A program made the translations under genes and the position numbers. A stretch of 64,000 nucleotides of DNA from JACCTU01 sp963700495 (GTDB lineage: Bacteria > Actinomycetota > Thermoleophilia > Gaiellales > Gaiellaceae): assembly GCA_963700495.1 (NCBI GenBank), contig CAVOXT010000005.1:353255-417254 (forward strand). Direction: 5' to 3'. The notes under the pieces were generated by a model. It made no database searches, had not been told where the DNA came from, and saw only the letters and a program-made list of their open reading frames with translations. Each line of letters begins with the position of its first letter. The first letter of the stretch is position 1. Below are positions 8,477-16,503 of the stretch, one piece after another.

Positions 8477-11275
8477 GTGGCCACGGTCCCAAGCTTCGAG
8501 CTGGTCGGGAGGGAAGAGGAGCTTGCGCGGCTGAGCGGCTTCGTCGAGCGGCTTCGCGAGGCTCCAGGCGCCGTCCTCATTCGTGGGGAGCCGGGCATCG
8601 GGAAGACGGTGCTATGGCGCGAGACTGTGGTCGCTGCACAGCGGCAGGGTGTCCGCGCGCTGATCGCGCGCTGCGCAGAGGCCGAGATGCCGATTCCGCT
8701 GGGGGCGGTCTCAGACCTGCTCGATCCCGTCTATGGGGAGGTCGCCGACTCGTTGGCGGAGCCGCAGCGTCGTGCGCTCGCAGCCGCGCTTGGGACCGCG
8801 GCTGATGCAGACGGACGTCCGGACCGGCTGGCGCTGCCGCGGGCGCTTGTCGCAGCCTTCCGTGCCCTGGCGGCCGAAGCCCCGTTGCTGGTCGCGGTCG
8901 ACGATATCCAGTGGCTCGACGACGCATCGGCGCGGGTGCTCGCCTTTGCGGCGCGGCGCACGAGCGAGACGCCGATAGGCGTCCTAGCGACGCTGCGGGC
9001 AGGGGCGGGGGAGCGCGAGCCGCTCGGGCTCGGGGACGCGTTCGCCCCGGACGCGTTTGCCGAGATCGCGCTGGGACCGCTCAGCATGGGCGCACTGCAG
9101 CACCTCGTGCGCCTGCGCTTCGGTGTTCGGATCCCGCGGCCAAAACTCGCGGCCGTCCACGCGGCCTCCGGGGGCAATCCGATGTTCGCGCTCGAGTTCG
9201 CGCGAGTCGCTGAGCAGGAGGAAGCGGATCTGCGAGCGCTACCGGTGCCGTCATCGCTGCAGGAGCTTGTGCGCGAGCGGATCCGCGCATTCCCGGAGAG
9301 CACGCGACCGTTGCTCGAGCTCGTCGCGGCGATCGAGCGCCCTACGCAGCCGCTACTTGCAAGGGCCTTCGGCGGCGTCGCCGCCGCCGAGACGCTTGTC
9401 GATCAAGCCGTGATGGCAGGCGCGATCACCGTCGGCAGCGACGAGATCGTGCGTTTCACGCACCCGCTTGTCAGCTCGGCTGTGTACTTCGAGATGCCAG
9501 CGGCTCGCCGGCGCGCCTTGCATCGCGAGGCGGCTGGACTGGTCGAAGACCTCGAGGAGCAGGCACGCCATCTGGCGTTGGCGACGATAGAGCCCGACGC
9601 TGCGGTTGCGGACACGGTCGAGCGCGCAGCGGCGTGCGCGGCCGAGCGGGGAGCGCCGGACGCGGCCGCGGCGTTGGCTGCGGAAGCCGTGCGTCTGACG
9701 CCGCACGACGACGGGATCGCGCGTGTGCGGCGGACGTTCGTCGGCGCGGGCTTCCTATTCGAGGCAGGCGACGTCCCCGGTGCGCGAGCCAGGGTCGAGC
9801 CGCTGCTCGATCCGGGCCTTCCCGCCGCCGTTCGCGCGCAGGCGCTATTGCTCAGAGCCGACAGCGAGCATGAGAACCGAGGGCTGATCCCCGGGTTCCT
9901 GCGTGAGGCGATCGCAGTCACCCCGGATCCCCGCGTGCGCTGGCAGGCCTGGATTCGCTACGCGCAACACGGCGGTTGGGTCTCGGGAGATGCGCATGCT
10001 GCGGCAGAATCGGCGCGGGAGGCGCTGCAGATAGCGGACGCGCTTGACGACCAGGCACTGGTCGCCGCGTCCAAGGCCGCGCTCGCGTACTACGAGGCCG
10101 GCAGCGGTCAGCGGGAGATCGAGTTCGGAGAGGGAGACCTCGCCGCGGCGGAGCGCTTGCCGCGGATGGCACCATGGCAGATCAGCCCGGCGATCTCGGT
10201 CGGGTCGCGACTGCTTTGGGCCGGGAAGCTCGAACGCGCACGCACCGTGCTCGTCGCCGAGCACAGCGAGCTCTCGCGCCTGGGCAGCCTGCTGAAGCTC
10301 CCACTCGTGCTCCTTCCCGCGCTCGTCGACGTCGAGTGGCGCGCCGGGCACTGGACTACCGCCGAGGCCCACATCGAGGAGGCGCGCGGGATCCTCGAGG
10401 ACGCGTTCCCAGGCGGCGCCCACGTCATCCTCTACGCGCGCATCCTGATGGCGGGATCGCGCGGCCGCATCGACGAGGCGCGGCGTCTCGCCGCGGACGG
10501 ACTGCGCTTCGCCCAGCTGCACGACGATCACGTTGCGCCGCTGCGCGTCGGCTGGGCTCTCGGCCACGTCGAGCTCGCAGGCGGCGACCCCGCCGCGGCG
10601 TGGCAGACCCTCGAGGGAATGCTCGAGGGCCTCGACGCGTTCGGGATCGCCGAGCCGGGATGGCAGCCAATCCTCCCAGACGTCGTCGAGACGCTCGTAA
10701 TGCTCGGCCGGCCGGACGAGGCCGAGGCGCTTCTAGCGCGGCTCGAGACGCAGGCCGGCGCGCTCGATCACGAATGGGCGGCAGCGGCCTCTCTCCGGTG
10801 TCGCGCGCTTCTGCTGCTCGCCCATGAACAGTCAGACGATGCAGCCGACGCTGCCGAACAAGCGGCGGCCGCGTTCGAGGAACTGGGCTTTCCGCTCGAC
10901 TGTGCCCGCGCACTCGTCGTAGCCGGATCTGCTAAGCGACGCGCTGGTCAGCGCCGTCAGGCAGCGGACTCGTTGCAACGTGCCGTCGAGATCCTGACCG
11001 CACTCGGCGCACCACTCTGGCTGGACCGTGCCGAGGACGACCTACGGCGCGCGAGCCCGCGGCCGCGCCACGACAAGCAACTGACGAGCGCCGAGCATCG
11101 AGTCGCTGCGCTCGTGGTCGCGGGCCGGACCAACCGCGAGGTCGCAGCGCAACTGTTCACGACCATCGCAACAGTCGAAGCGCATCTGACCCGGATCTAC
11201 CGAAAGCTCGGCATACGCTCTCGGACCCAGCTCGCGCGGGCCGTCGCGGACGGCCAACTCGATCTCGAGCAGTAG
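8477..11275 (+). CDS. LAL-type LuxR family transcriptional regulator
   Basis: A 932-aa protein. It has an N-terminal AAA/STAND ATPase (Walker A GEPGIGKT at 37-44, Walker B LLVAVDDIQWLDD at about 135-147), then a long TPR-like helical middle (about 370-850). It ends in a LuxR helix-turn-helix (LTSAEHRVAALVVAGRTNRE, then VEAHLTRIYRKLGI). The size and order are those of large ATP-binding LuxR regulators. The start is GTG at 8477 without a clear ribosome site. It is divergent from two secreted-protein genes, which are plausible targets (inference). Confidence 0.93.
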   Translation: MATVPSFELVGREEELARLSGFVERLREAPGAVLIRGEPGIGKTVLWRETVVAAQRQGVRALIARCAEAEMPIPLGAVSDLLDPVYGEVADSLAEPQRRALAAALGTAADADGRPDRLALPRALVAAFRALAAEAPLLVAVDDIQWLDDASARVLAFAARRTSETPIGVLATLRAGAGEREPLGLGDAFAPDAFAEIALGPLSMGALQHLVRLRFGVRIPRPKLAAVHAASGGNPMFALEFARVAEQEEADLRALPVPSSLQELVRERIRAFPESTRPLLELVAAIERPTQPLLARAFGGVAAAETLVDQAVMAGAITVGSDEIVRFTHPLVSSAVYFEMPAARRRALHREAAGLVEDLEEQARHLALATIEPDAAVADTVERAAACAAERGAPDAAAALAAEAVRLTPHDDGIARVRRTFVGAGFLFEAGDVPGARARVEPLLDPGLPAAVRAQALLLRADSEHENRGLIPGFLREAIAVTPDPRVRWQAWIRYAQHGGWVSGDAHAAAESAREALQIADALDDQALVAASKAALAYYEAGSGQREIEFGEGDLAAAERLPRMAPWQISPAISVGSRLLWAGKLERARTVLVAEHSELSRLGSLLKLPLVLLPALVDVEWRAGHWTTAEAHIEEARGILEDAFPGGAHVILYARILMAGSRGRIDEARRLAADGLRFAQLHDDHVAPLRVGWALGHVELAGGDPAAAWQTLEGMLEGLDAFGIAEPGWQPILPDVVETLVMLGRPDEAEALLARLETQAGALDHEWAAAASLRCRALLLLAHEQSDDAADAAEQAAAAFEELGFPLDCARALVVAGSAKRRAGQRRQAADSLQRAVEILTALGAPLWLDRAEDDLRRASPRPRHDKQLTSAEHRVAALVVAGRTNREVAAQLFTTIATVEAHLTRIYRKLGIRSRTQLARAVADGQLDLEQ

Positions 11276-11333
11276 CCGAACTGTCGGGATTCCCCCGACG
11301 CGACAGCCGGGGGACACCGCATAGGTTTCGCGT

Positions 11334-11624
11334 GTGCCCGAGTTTCTCGTAGAGCGGTACGTTCCTCAGCTCGACGCGTCGGCGGTGGCCGCGATCGCGG
11401 CACGGATGGAGCGCACCACAGCCGAACTCGCGACCAAAGGTCTCGACGTCCGCTGGCTGCGCTCCGTCGCCGCTGTTGAAGAAGAGCTGTGCTTCTGCTT
11501 TTTCACCGCTCGAACACGGGACGACGTCGTCGCCGCGAACGAGCAAGCCGGCGTCGACTATGAGCGCATCGCAGAAGTGTTCTCGATCGAGCACACCGCG
11601 ACAACTCGGCCCGCTGCACCGTGA
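11334..11624 (+). CDS. DUF4242 (SCO4226-like) small protein
   Basis: A 96-aa ferredoxin-fold protein starting at GTG 11334 (MPEFLVERYVP). It shows the family pattern: an N-terminal strand, a segment with VRWLRSVAAVEEELCFCFF, then ARTRDDVVAANEQAGVDYERI. The Streptomyces homologue SCO4226 has been described as nickel-binding; no metal role is shown here. A short inverted repeat (CTGTCG/CGACAG, 11281-11306) lies between the LAL gene and this start. Confidence 0.75.
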   Translation: MPEFLVERYVPQLDASAVAAIAARMERTTAELATKGLDVRWLRSVAAVEEELCFCFFTARTRDDVVAANEQAGVDYERIAEVFSIEHTATTRPAAP

Positions 11625-11719
11625 CCGGGCCTCTCCAGCGAGACCACTTCGCCCAGGCGACGGTGAGTCGACTAAGCGGTGCTTTGTAGCCGCTCCCGGG
11701 GTATTCCGCCGACGCAAAG

Positions 11720-11772
11720 TAGACGCACGCCGGGAGCCACGAAGGTCGTGGGTTCGAGTCCCATCATCCGCT
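11720..11772 (+). pseudogene. tRNA 3'-end fragment
   Basis: The T arm (GTGGG TTCGAGT CCCAT) plus an acceptor 3' strand (CATCCGC, discriminator T) is clear at about 11743-11772. The preceding GTAGACGCAC is D-loop-like, but no matching 5' acceptor or normal anticodon arm can be folded. It is followed 3 nt later by a terminator, as real tRNA genes often are. It is read as a degraded or recombined tRNA; amino-acid identity is undetermined. Confidence 0.5.
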
Positions 11773-11775
11773 CTC

Positions 11776-11799
11776 AAAGCCCCAGCTAATGGGGGCTTT
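11776..11799 (+). terminator. Terminator after tRNA-like fragment
   Basis: Stem AAAGCCCC/GGGGCTTT with an 8-nt loop, followed by GCTCTT. Confidence 0.6.
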
Positions 11800-12051
11800 G
11801 CTCTTCTCGGGCTGGCTGCGTTGCGCCAGACTTGAGACGACGGCGACGAGAAGGGCCCCCGGGCTGTTCCAGGGGCAGTTGAGCCATGCGGGGTCGTGTC
11901 CCGCGACGTGTCCCAGAAGGTGCCGGCGAACTAGATCGGGAGCCTGATCCCTTCGCGGCTCGAAGTGATCCGGCAGCATCCGCGCTCCGCCGCTGGAGCA
12001 TGCATGTCGGTGCCGCTCCAGCTTCCCGTGGCTGCTGCCGATACGTGACGG

Positions 12052-12558
12052 GTGCCTCCTCCCAGCTCCACCCAGCGCATCGGGGCGCCGGCTGGCGTCG
12101 TCGGGACGATCGTGGCTGCGTTCGCGTTCTTCGACGGCGTCTTTCTCGGAGCTCCGATCGCGCTGCTCGCGGCCACGTTCAGGCCGTTGCTCGTCTACGT
12201 CGTAGCGACCGTCGCCGTCATCTTCCTGGTCATCGGCTGCTGCAGCTGGGTCGACCGACACTGGGACGACTGGTTCTCGGGCAACGGCAAGCGGATCGAG
12301 ACCTCGCTCGAGCGGATGCGGGCGAGCCGCTTGATGAGCCATCCGGTGGCGTGGATCCAGCGTGGCTCCGACCGCTGGTACGCGTTTGCGGCGGCGGTGG
12401 CGAACCCGATCCTTGTCGTCGCCCTCGCCCGTTTCGTAGGTGGGAAGCCGATCGGCAAGCGCAGGATCCTGCTCGGGTCGATCGCGTACTCGATCCCGTA
12501 CGTGGCGATGTGGTCGATCGTCGGCTTCGCGCTCGGCGAGACCCTGCGCAGCGCTTAG
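12052..12558 (+). CDS. Predicted membrane protein, unknown family
   Basis: A 168-aa protein from GTG 12052. Hydrophobic helices lie at about 15-35 and 40-65, and again at about 110-128 and 140-162. A charged cytosolic segment (RHWDDWFSGNGKRIETSLER) separates the pairs. No family is recognised. The upstream 280 bp hold no gene. A winged-helix pseudogene starts 15 bp downstream. Confidence 0.6.
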   Translation: MPPPSSTQRIGAPAGVVGTIVAAFAFFDGVFLGAPIALLAATFRPLLVYVVATVAVIFLVIGCCSWVDRHWDDWFSGNGKRIETSLERMRASRLMSHPVAWIQRGSDRWYAFAAAVANPILVVALARFVGGKPIGKRRILLGSIAYSIPYVAMWSIVGFALGETLRSA

Positions 12559-12572
12559 ATAGCGTCCGCCTC

Positions 12573-12737
12573 GTGAAGGTCACCGCCGAGGCCGCGCGGC
12601 GCTTTCTAGTCGCGCGCTAGCTGCTCGCGCCGGCGCGGTCCGTCCGGGGTGGCCTCGACTGCGCGCTCGACGTCGTCCGCCGGCTCGGCTCGGTGCAGTT
12701 CGACCCGCTGTCGGTCGCGGGACGACCGGGACCCGGT
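12573..12737 (+). pseudogene. Remnant of an AlkZ/YcaQ-like winged-helix protein
   Basis: From GTG 12573 the frame reads VTAEAARRFLVAR, a TAG at codon 16 (12618), then LLAPARSVRGGL and VVRRLGSVQFDPLSVAGR. That is the conserved N-terminus of the HTH_42 (AlkZ/YcaQ) family of DNA glycosylases, including the LGSVQFDP motif. The TAG falls where Gln is expected (one C-to-T change), and similarity ends right after SVAGR. The roughly 330 remaining family residues are absent from the window. Confidence 0.6.
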
Positions 12738-12973
12738 CGCGGACAGCCTGTGCCCGCCGCGGCGCGAGCTGCCGCCGCCGCTGACCCAGGCCGCGCAGAG
12801 CTGATGCGAGGAAGAGACGAAAGCATGTCGTGTGAGAAGAGGTCGGGGCTCCCGCGCACCGCGGCAGTCCCGGCGGTGGCGGCCGGAACGTACGGCGCGG
12901 TGACGTTCACCGAGATGGCCGCGTCCACCCGGTGTTTCCATTCTCAGCGATGTCGTCGCATGACCCGCAAAGA
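12738..12973. other. Non-coding stretch
   Basis: No recognisable coding sequence between the AlkZ-like remnant and the hairpin. Short ORFs have low-complexity composition. Confidence 0.35.
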
Positions 12974-13007
12974 GAGGCCGTCGCGCACGATGCTGCGCGA
13001 CGGCCTC
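12974..13007 (-). terminator. Terminator hairpin of the DUF7144 gene
   Basis: Perfect 14-bp stem (arm GAGGCCGTCGCGCA) with a 6-nt loop, 17 nt beyond the stop codon of the minus-strand gene; TCTTTG follows on that strand. Confidence 0.7.
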
Positions 13008-13023
13008 GATCCAGGAGAGCTCG

Positions 13024-13428
13024 CTAGCGGTCGCGGAGCTCGGCCGTGCTCTCGCTCCAGCGTGCCGTCAGCGCGTAGAGCACGATCACGCTCAGCGCAA
13101 TCACAGTCAGTGACCAGATCGGGTACTGGCTGTTGCCAAGGAAACCGAGCTCGCCGATGACGTTCAGGGACACGACCACGATCGCGAACCAGCGCGCCCA
13201 ACCCTGCCCGCCCAGCAAGCCGAGACCTGCGAGAACGAGCAGCACTCCCCAGATCAGCATCGTCCAGCCCCAGCCTGTGAGATCGAAGACGAGGAAGCCG
13301 GACCGAGTGACGACGTAGTACTCGTCCTCGAACAGCGCGATCAAGCCCTGCATGAAGTCGATCGCGCCGCCGATCACCATCAGAATGCCGGCGAAGCCGA
13401 CCCAACCTGCCATGCTCTTGGAGTTCAT
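13024..13428 (-). CDS. DUF7144 family membrane protein
   Basis: A 134-aa protein with four transmembrane segments. The pattern GGAIDFMQGLIALFEDEYYV, then FDLTGWGWTMLIWGVLLVLAG and GWARWFAIVV, is that of a widespread actinobacterial membrane family (DUF7144) of unknown function. The start at 13428 (MNSKSMAG) is chosen because AGGAGAGG lies 5-12 nt upstream; the longer ORF start at 13521 is not supported. A strong terminator follows. Confidence 0.78.
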   Translation of the reverse strand: MNSKSMAGWVGFAGILMVIGGAIDFMQGLIALFEDEYYVVTRSGFLVFDLTGWGWTMLIWGVLLVLAGLGLLGGQGWARWFAIVVVSLNVIGELGFLGNSQYPIWSLTVIALSVIVLYALTARWSESTAELRDR

Positions 13429-13550
13429 CCGCACCTCTCCTATGGGAACGTCAGAAGGCCGCATCGCGACGGGAACGGACGCTGCCTTCGCGTCTGTACT
13501 GCGCCGGATGAGCCTTAACAATCGCAGTCCCTTCGGACGTGGCGGCCGAG

Positions 13551-14846
13551 CTAGCGAGTCTGTGCGAGCAGCGCCCGGTCGAAGAAGCCGACCACCCGGC
13601 GCTCGTACTCGTCAGGCTGGGCGTCGATCCCGCCCATGTGCTTCGACCCCGGGACCTCCCAGATCTCCTTCTGCACGCGGGCCGCTGCGTAGAAGGCGTT
13701 GTTGGCGGGCCTCTCGGCGGGCTGGCCCTGCTCTCCGTAGACGAAGAACACCGAGCCGTGGGAGATCTTCGACACGAGGCTCTGCAGGTCGGCAGGCGGC
13801 ACATTGCTCGTGAAGAGCGCCGTCGCCGTGGTGGCAACGCCGTTCCCGACGACGGCCGGCCAGTCAGTCTCCGGGTTCGCGAACTCGTCGCGGACCGAGC
13901 GGCTGCTCGCGCCCTCGGTCACGATGGCCCTCAGCTCGGTGGACTCCGCCGCCGCTTCGATCATCATCTCGCCGCCCACAGAGAGACCGATCCCGCCGAT
14001 CCGGTCGGGGTCGACATCGGGACGACTCTGCAGGAAGGCAACGGCCGCGTGGATGTCTCGCTCGCCCTGCCAGCCGAAGAGATTCGGGTCGCCCTCGCTC
14101 TCGCCCTCGCCGCGACGGTCGAACACCAGGACGCCGTAGCCGTGCCGCGCGAGCATCTTCGCCCGCTTCTGCGAGGCGGCGCGGCCGGGGAAGGAGATCA
14201 CGGCCGCGCCGTTCCGCGACGCGATGTACCAGCCCTTCAGGCGAAGGCCGTCACTGGTCGTGAACTCGACGTCTTCGTACGGCGCGCCGAGGTCGGCGGG
14301 CGGGACCTCCGCGCGGGAGACATGCGTCACGACGTAGGAGATCGATACCGGGAAGAGGACCAGGAAAGCCGCAGCCAGTGCGCCTCCGGTGAGGACTAGC
14401 CGGCGAAGATACCGCCACCAACGGCGGTCGTCAGTCCGTCGTGACCGCCAGAGCGTCACCGCGCCGAGGCCGATCAGCAAGAGGCCGGCCCCGATCGACA
14501 GGAGCCCGGTGTAGTCGTCGCCCGACGGGCCGACCTGCTTCGTGTAGTAGACCGCTTCGGTGCTCGCGAGCAGAGCGAGGAAGCCGAACAGCAGCGCGAG
14601 CGACGCGCGAACGCCGGCCCGCAGTCTGGGGTAGGCCCAGGCGCTTGCGAGGAGCAGCACAGTCGGGATCAGCCCCCCGGCCAGATGGTCCGCGGCCGAG
14701 GTGCCCGGCTGGGGCTGGAGAAACGCGTCGTCGACCACGTGGAGAGCGACCACGCCAAGGGCGATGCGGGCCAGTCCGGTCTCGGTACGAAGCGCGCCGG
14801 CGATGCCTGCGCGCGCACTGACTGGGTGAGCGAAGGTGGCCGTCAT
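13551..14846 (-). CDS. Alpha/beta hydrolase with N-terminal membrane region
   Basis: A 431-aa protein. Residues 25-175 hold about five hydrophobic helices. From about 190 there is an alpha/beta-hydrolase domain with nucleophile motif GLSVGGE (S289) and candidate catalytic histidine in PGSKHMGG (H403). The acid is probably the aspartate or glutamate near 372-380. GYGVLVFDRRGEGES (236-250) is the typical strand-loop before the cap. The likely role is membrane-tethered esterase or peptidase-like; the substrate is unknown. Confidence 0.82.
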   Translation of the reverse strand: MTATFAHPVSARAGIAGALRTETGLARIALGVVALHVVDDAFLQPQPGTSAADHLAGGLIPTVLLLASAWAYPRLRAGVRASLALLFGFLALLASTEAVYYTKQVGPSGDDYTGLLSIGAGLLLIGLGAVTLWRSRRTDDRRWWRYLRRLVLTGGALAAAFLVLFPVSISYVVTHVSRAEVPPADLGAPYEDVEFTTSDGLRLKGWYIASRNGAAVISFPGRAASQKRAKMLARHGYGVLVFDRRGEGESEGDPNLFGWQGERDIHAAVAFLQSRPDVDPDRIGGIGLSVGGEMMIEAAAESTELRAIVTEGASSRSVRDEFANPETDWPAVVGNGVATTATALFTSNVPPADLQSLVSKISHGSVFFVYGEQGQPAERPANNAFYAAARVQKEIWEVPGSKHMGGIDAQPDEYERRVVGFFDRALLAQTR

Positions 14847-15014
14847 GTGTCAGCTCACGTTCTCACGGGACGCGCCACCTGGGCATGCGGGTCGCAGGCG
14901 TCTCGGAGTGCGGAAAGCCGAACTACCGCCACGGTCGTAAATTGCCGCGAATCGGCGTACTCTTGACTCAGAAGAGCATGACGAGGGCGTGGGTGTCCCG
15001 GAGTGCTCGGACAA

Positions 15015-15053
15015 CCTCGGTGAGCGCGTGTGCTAGACACGCGCTCTCCGAGG
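15015..15053. terminator. Strong inverted repeat in the divergent intergenic region
   Basis: Arms CCTCGG-T-GAGCGCGTGT and ACACGCGCTC-T-CCGAGG with a 5-nt loop. The stem has 16 pairs and one T-T mismatch. It sits alone in the 302-bp gap between the hydrolase start (14846) and the ferritin-like gene (15149). With no gene ending nearby it could be a small-RNA terminator or an operator rather than a gene terminator. Confidence 0.5.
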
Positions 15054-15148
15054 GTTAGCGCGGCTCAACGGCCGCGTGATCCCCTTTCCTCCAGGACTGA
15101 AACCGGACACGAGGTGGCGCGGATGCACCGGGTTAGACTCACTCGACC

Positions 15149-15964
15149 ATGAGCATCGCCGATCAGCTCACGCCTGAGGAGCTGGCCCCTCCCGGGCGCT
15201 ACGACGGGGTCCTCCGCTACTACGAGCTTGCGAAGAGGGCAGAGTGGGCCGTCCGCGACCTGCCCTGGGGTGAGGTTTCCCCGATTCCCGAGACCCGCGG
15301 GTCGGCGCAGAAGCTCGCGCGGCGCCGCGACGTGTGGCGCTCGGTGATCACGCAGCAGCTCCAGGCCGACGCGTTCGCGGTGGAGATGGCCGCGCAGCTC
15401 TTCCAGCTCGCGCCGCATCACGAGGCGAAGCTCTACTACTCGACGATGGTGCAGGACGAGTCGCGCCACACCGAGGCGTGGCTCAAGCTCGTCGAGGAGG
15501 CGGGCGGAACCGCGGAGCGCGACCCGCACCTCGACCGGCTCGCCAACATGTTCCTCGCACTCGACACGCTCGAGGAGAAGGTGTTCCTGATGCAGGTCTT
15601 CTTCGAGCGGCTGATCATCCCGCGCTTCCGGCTGATCGCGCGCTCCTCCCGCGGGACCGTGCTCGAGGATCTGTGCAACCGGCTGACGATCGACGACGGC
15701 ATCCACCACGGCGCGGGCATGGCCTACGAGCGAGTCCTGCTCGAAGACGCGCCGAAGAAGACGAAGAAGCAGCTCGTCAAGGCCGCCGACCAGATGCTGC
15801 CGATCTTCGTCGAGCACTCGCTCTGGCGTCCTCAGGCACGTGTGCGTATCGCGGCCGCGATGCATACGCGCGACGTGCAGCGGCTCCGCGAGGATCTGGA
15901 CGACGGCGTACGGCTTGCTTCGTCGCTCGGCCTCGACGTGAGCGACATCGTCCTTCCGACCTAG
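15149..15964 (+). CDS. Ferritin-like / R2-type di-iron protein
   Basis: A 271-aa all-helical protein. Carboxylate-bridged di-iron ligands are visible: E104 and H107 in QDESRHTEAW and D183/H186/H187 in IDDGIHHGAG, with further acidic residues in preceding helices (QADAFAVEM, EERLIIP-type region near 153). This places it in the ribonucleotide-reductase R2-like ferritin superfamily, whose uncharacterised members may be oxidases. A -10-like TTAGACT lies about 12 nt before the ATG with no ribosome site, so the mRNA may be leaderless. Confidence 0.78.
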   Translation: MSIADQLTPEELAPPGRYDGVLRYYELAKRAEWAVRDLPWGEVSPIPETRGSAQKLARRRDVWRSVITQQLQADAFAVEMAAQLFQLAPHHEAKLYYSTMVQDESRHTEAWLKLVEEAGGTAERDPHLDRLANMFLALDTLEEKVFLMQVFFERLIIPRFRLIARSSRGTVLEDLCNRLTIDDGIHHGAGMAYERVLLEDAPKKTKKQLVKAADQMLPIFVEHSLWRPQARVRIAAAMHTRDVQRLREDLDDGVRLASSLGLDVSDIVLPT

Positions 15965-15980
15965 TGCGTACGCTTTACGT

Positions 15981-16259
15981 GTGAGGTTCCTGAAGCCTGA
16001 ATCGGAGCGGCAGGCGGCGGCGCAGCTCGCGGCGGAGCAGTCGAAGCGCGACGTCAATCCGGAGCGTCGGTGGGAGTACACGGTGGTCCGCCTTGGGCCC
16101 AAGGCTCGGGCGGAGGGACCGTTGAACGAGCTCGGCGCGAAGGGCTGGCAGCTCGTGCAGGTGATCGAAGTGGACGGGCACCTCGCGTTCTACTTGGAGC
16201 GCGAGGTCGTGCCGGACGATGACGACGCCGGCTCGAACGGTTCGTCGCAGGGCGACTGA
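15981..16259 (+). CDS. DUF4177-like small protein
   Basis: A 92-aa protein from GTG 15981, 16 bp after the ferritin-like gene and probably co-transcribed. The core RWEYTVVRL, then LNELGAKGWQLVQVIEVDG and FYLERE, matches the DUF4177 fold; the N-terminus is charged and the tail acidic. Function unknown. Its last 70 bp overlap an antisense zinc-ribbon ORF. Confidence 0.7.
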   Translation: MRFLKPESERQAAAQLAAEQSKRDVNPERRWEYTVVRLGPKARAEGPLNELGAKGWQLVQVIEVDGHLAFYLEREVVPDDDDAGSNGSSQGD

Positions 16260-16363
16260 CCCTCGCAGCAGCCGAGCTTCAACCGACAGCGCGGGCACTG
16301 CCAGGTCCCGTGTCGCCACTCCATCTCCGCGCTGCAGCGTAGGCATCGTTCCGCGTCGCTCAC
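16190..16363 (-). CDS. Small zinc-ribbon protein (57 aa)
   Basis: An open frame of 57 codons from GTG 16363 reads MSDAERCLRCSAEMEWRH, then GTWQCPRCRLKLGCCEGQSP. Two CxxC pairs (C7/C10 and C23/C26) are spaced as in a zinc ribbon, with extra cysteines at 32, 33 and 39. Aromatic and cysteine placement is far from random for GC-rich antisense DNA, so I consider it real. It overlaps the DUF4177 gene tail-to-tail by 70 bp. Role unknown. Confidence 0.65.
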   Translation of the reverse strand: MSDAERCLRCSAEMEWRHGTWQCPRCRLKLGCCEGQSPCDEPFEPASSSSGTTSRSK

Positions 16364-16405
16364 GGAGCGAGCGTAGAGAGCGACCCGGCTACCATGGTCA
16401 CCCGC

Positions 16406-16476
16406 GGCGCCTTGGCCGAGTGGTTAGGCACAGGTCTGCAAAACCTGGTACACCGGTTCGACTCCGGTAGGCGCCT
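16406..16476 (+). tRNA. tRNA-Cys (GCA)
   Basis: 71-nt cloverleaf: acceptor GGCGCCT/AGGCGCC, anticodon loop CTGCAAA (GCA), T arm CCGG TTCGACT CCGG, discriminator T. CCA is not encoded. Confidence 0.95.
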
Positions 16477-16503
16477 TCGGGGCTCGCAGAGTACAGTCGC
16501 CCG

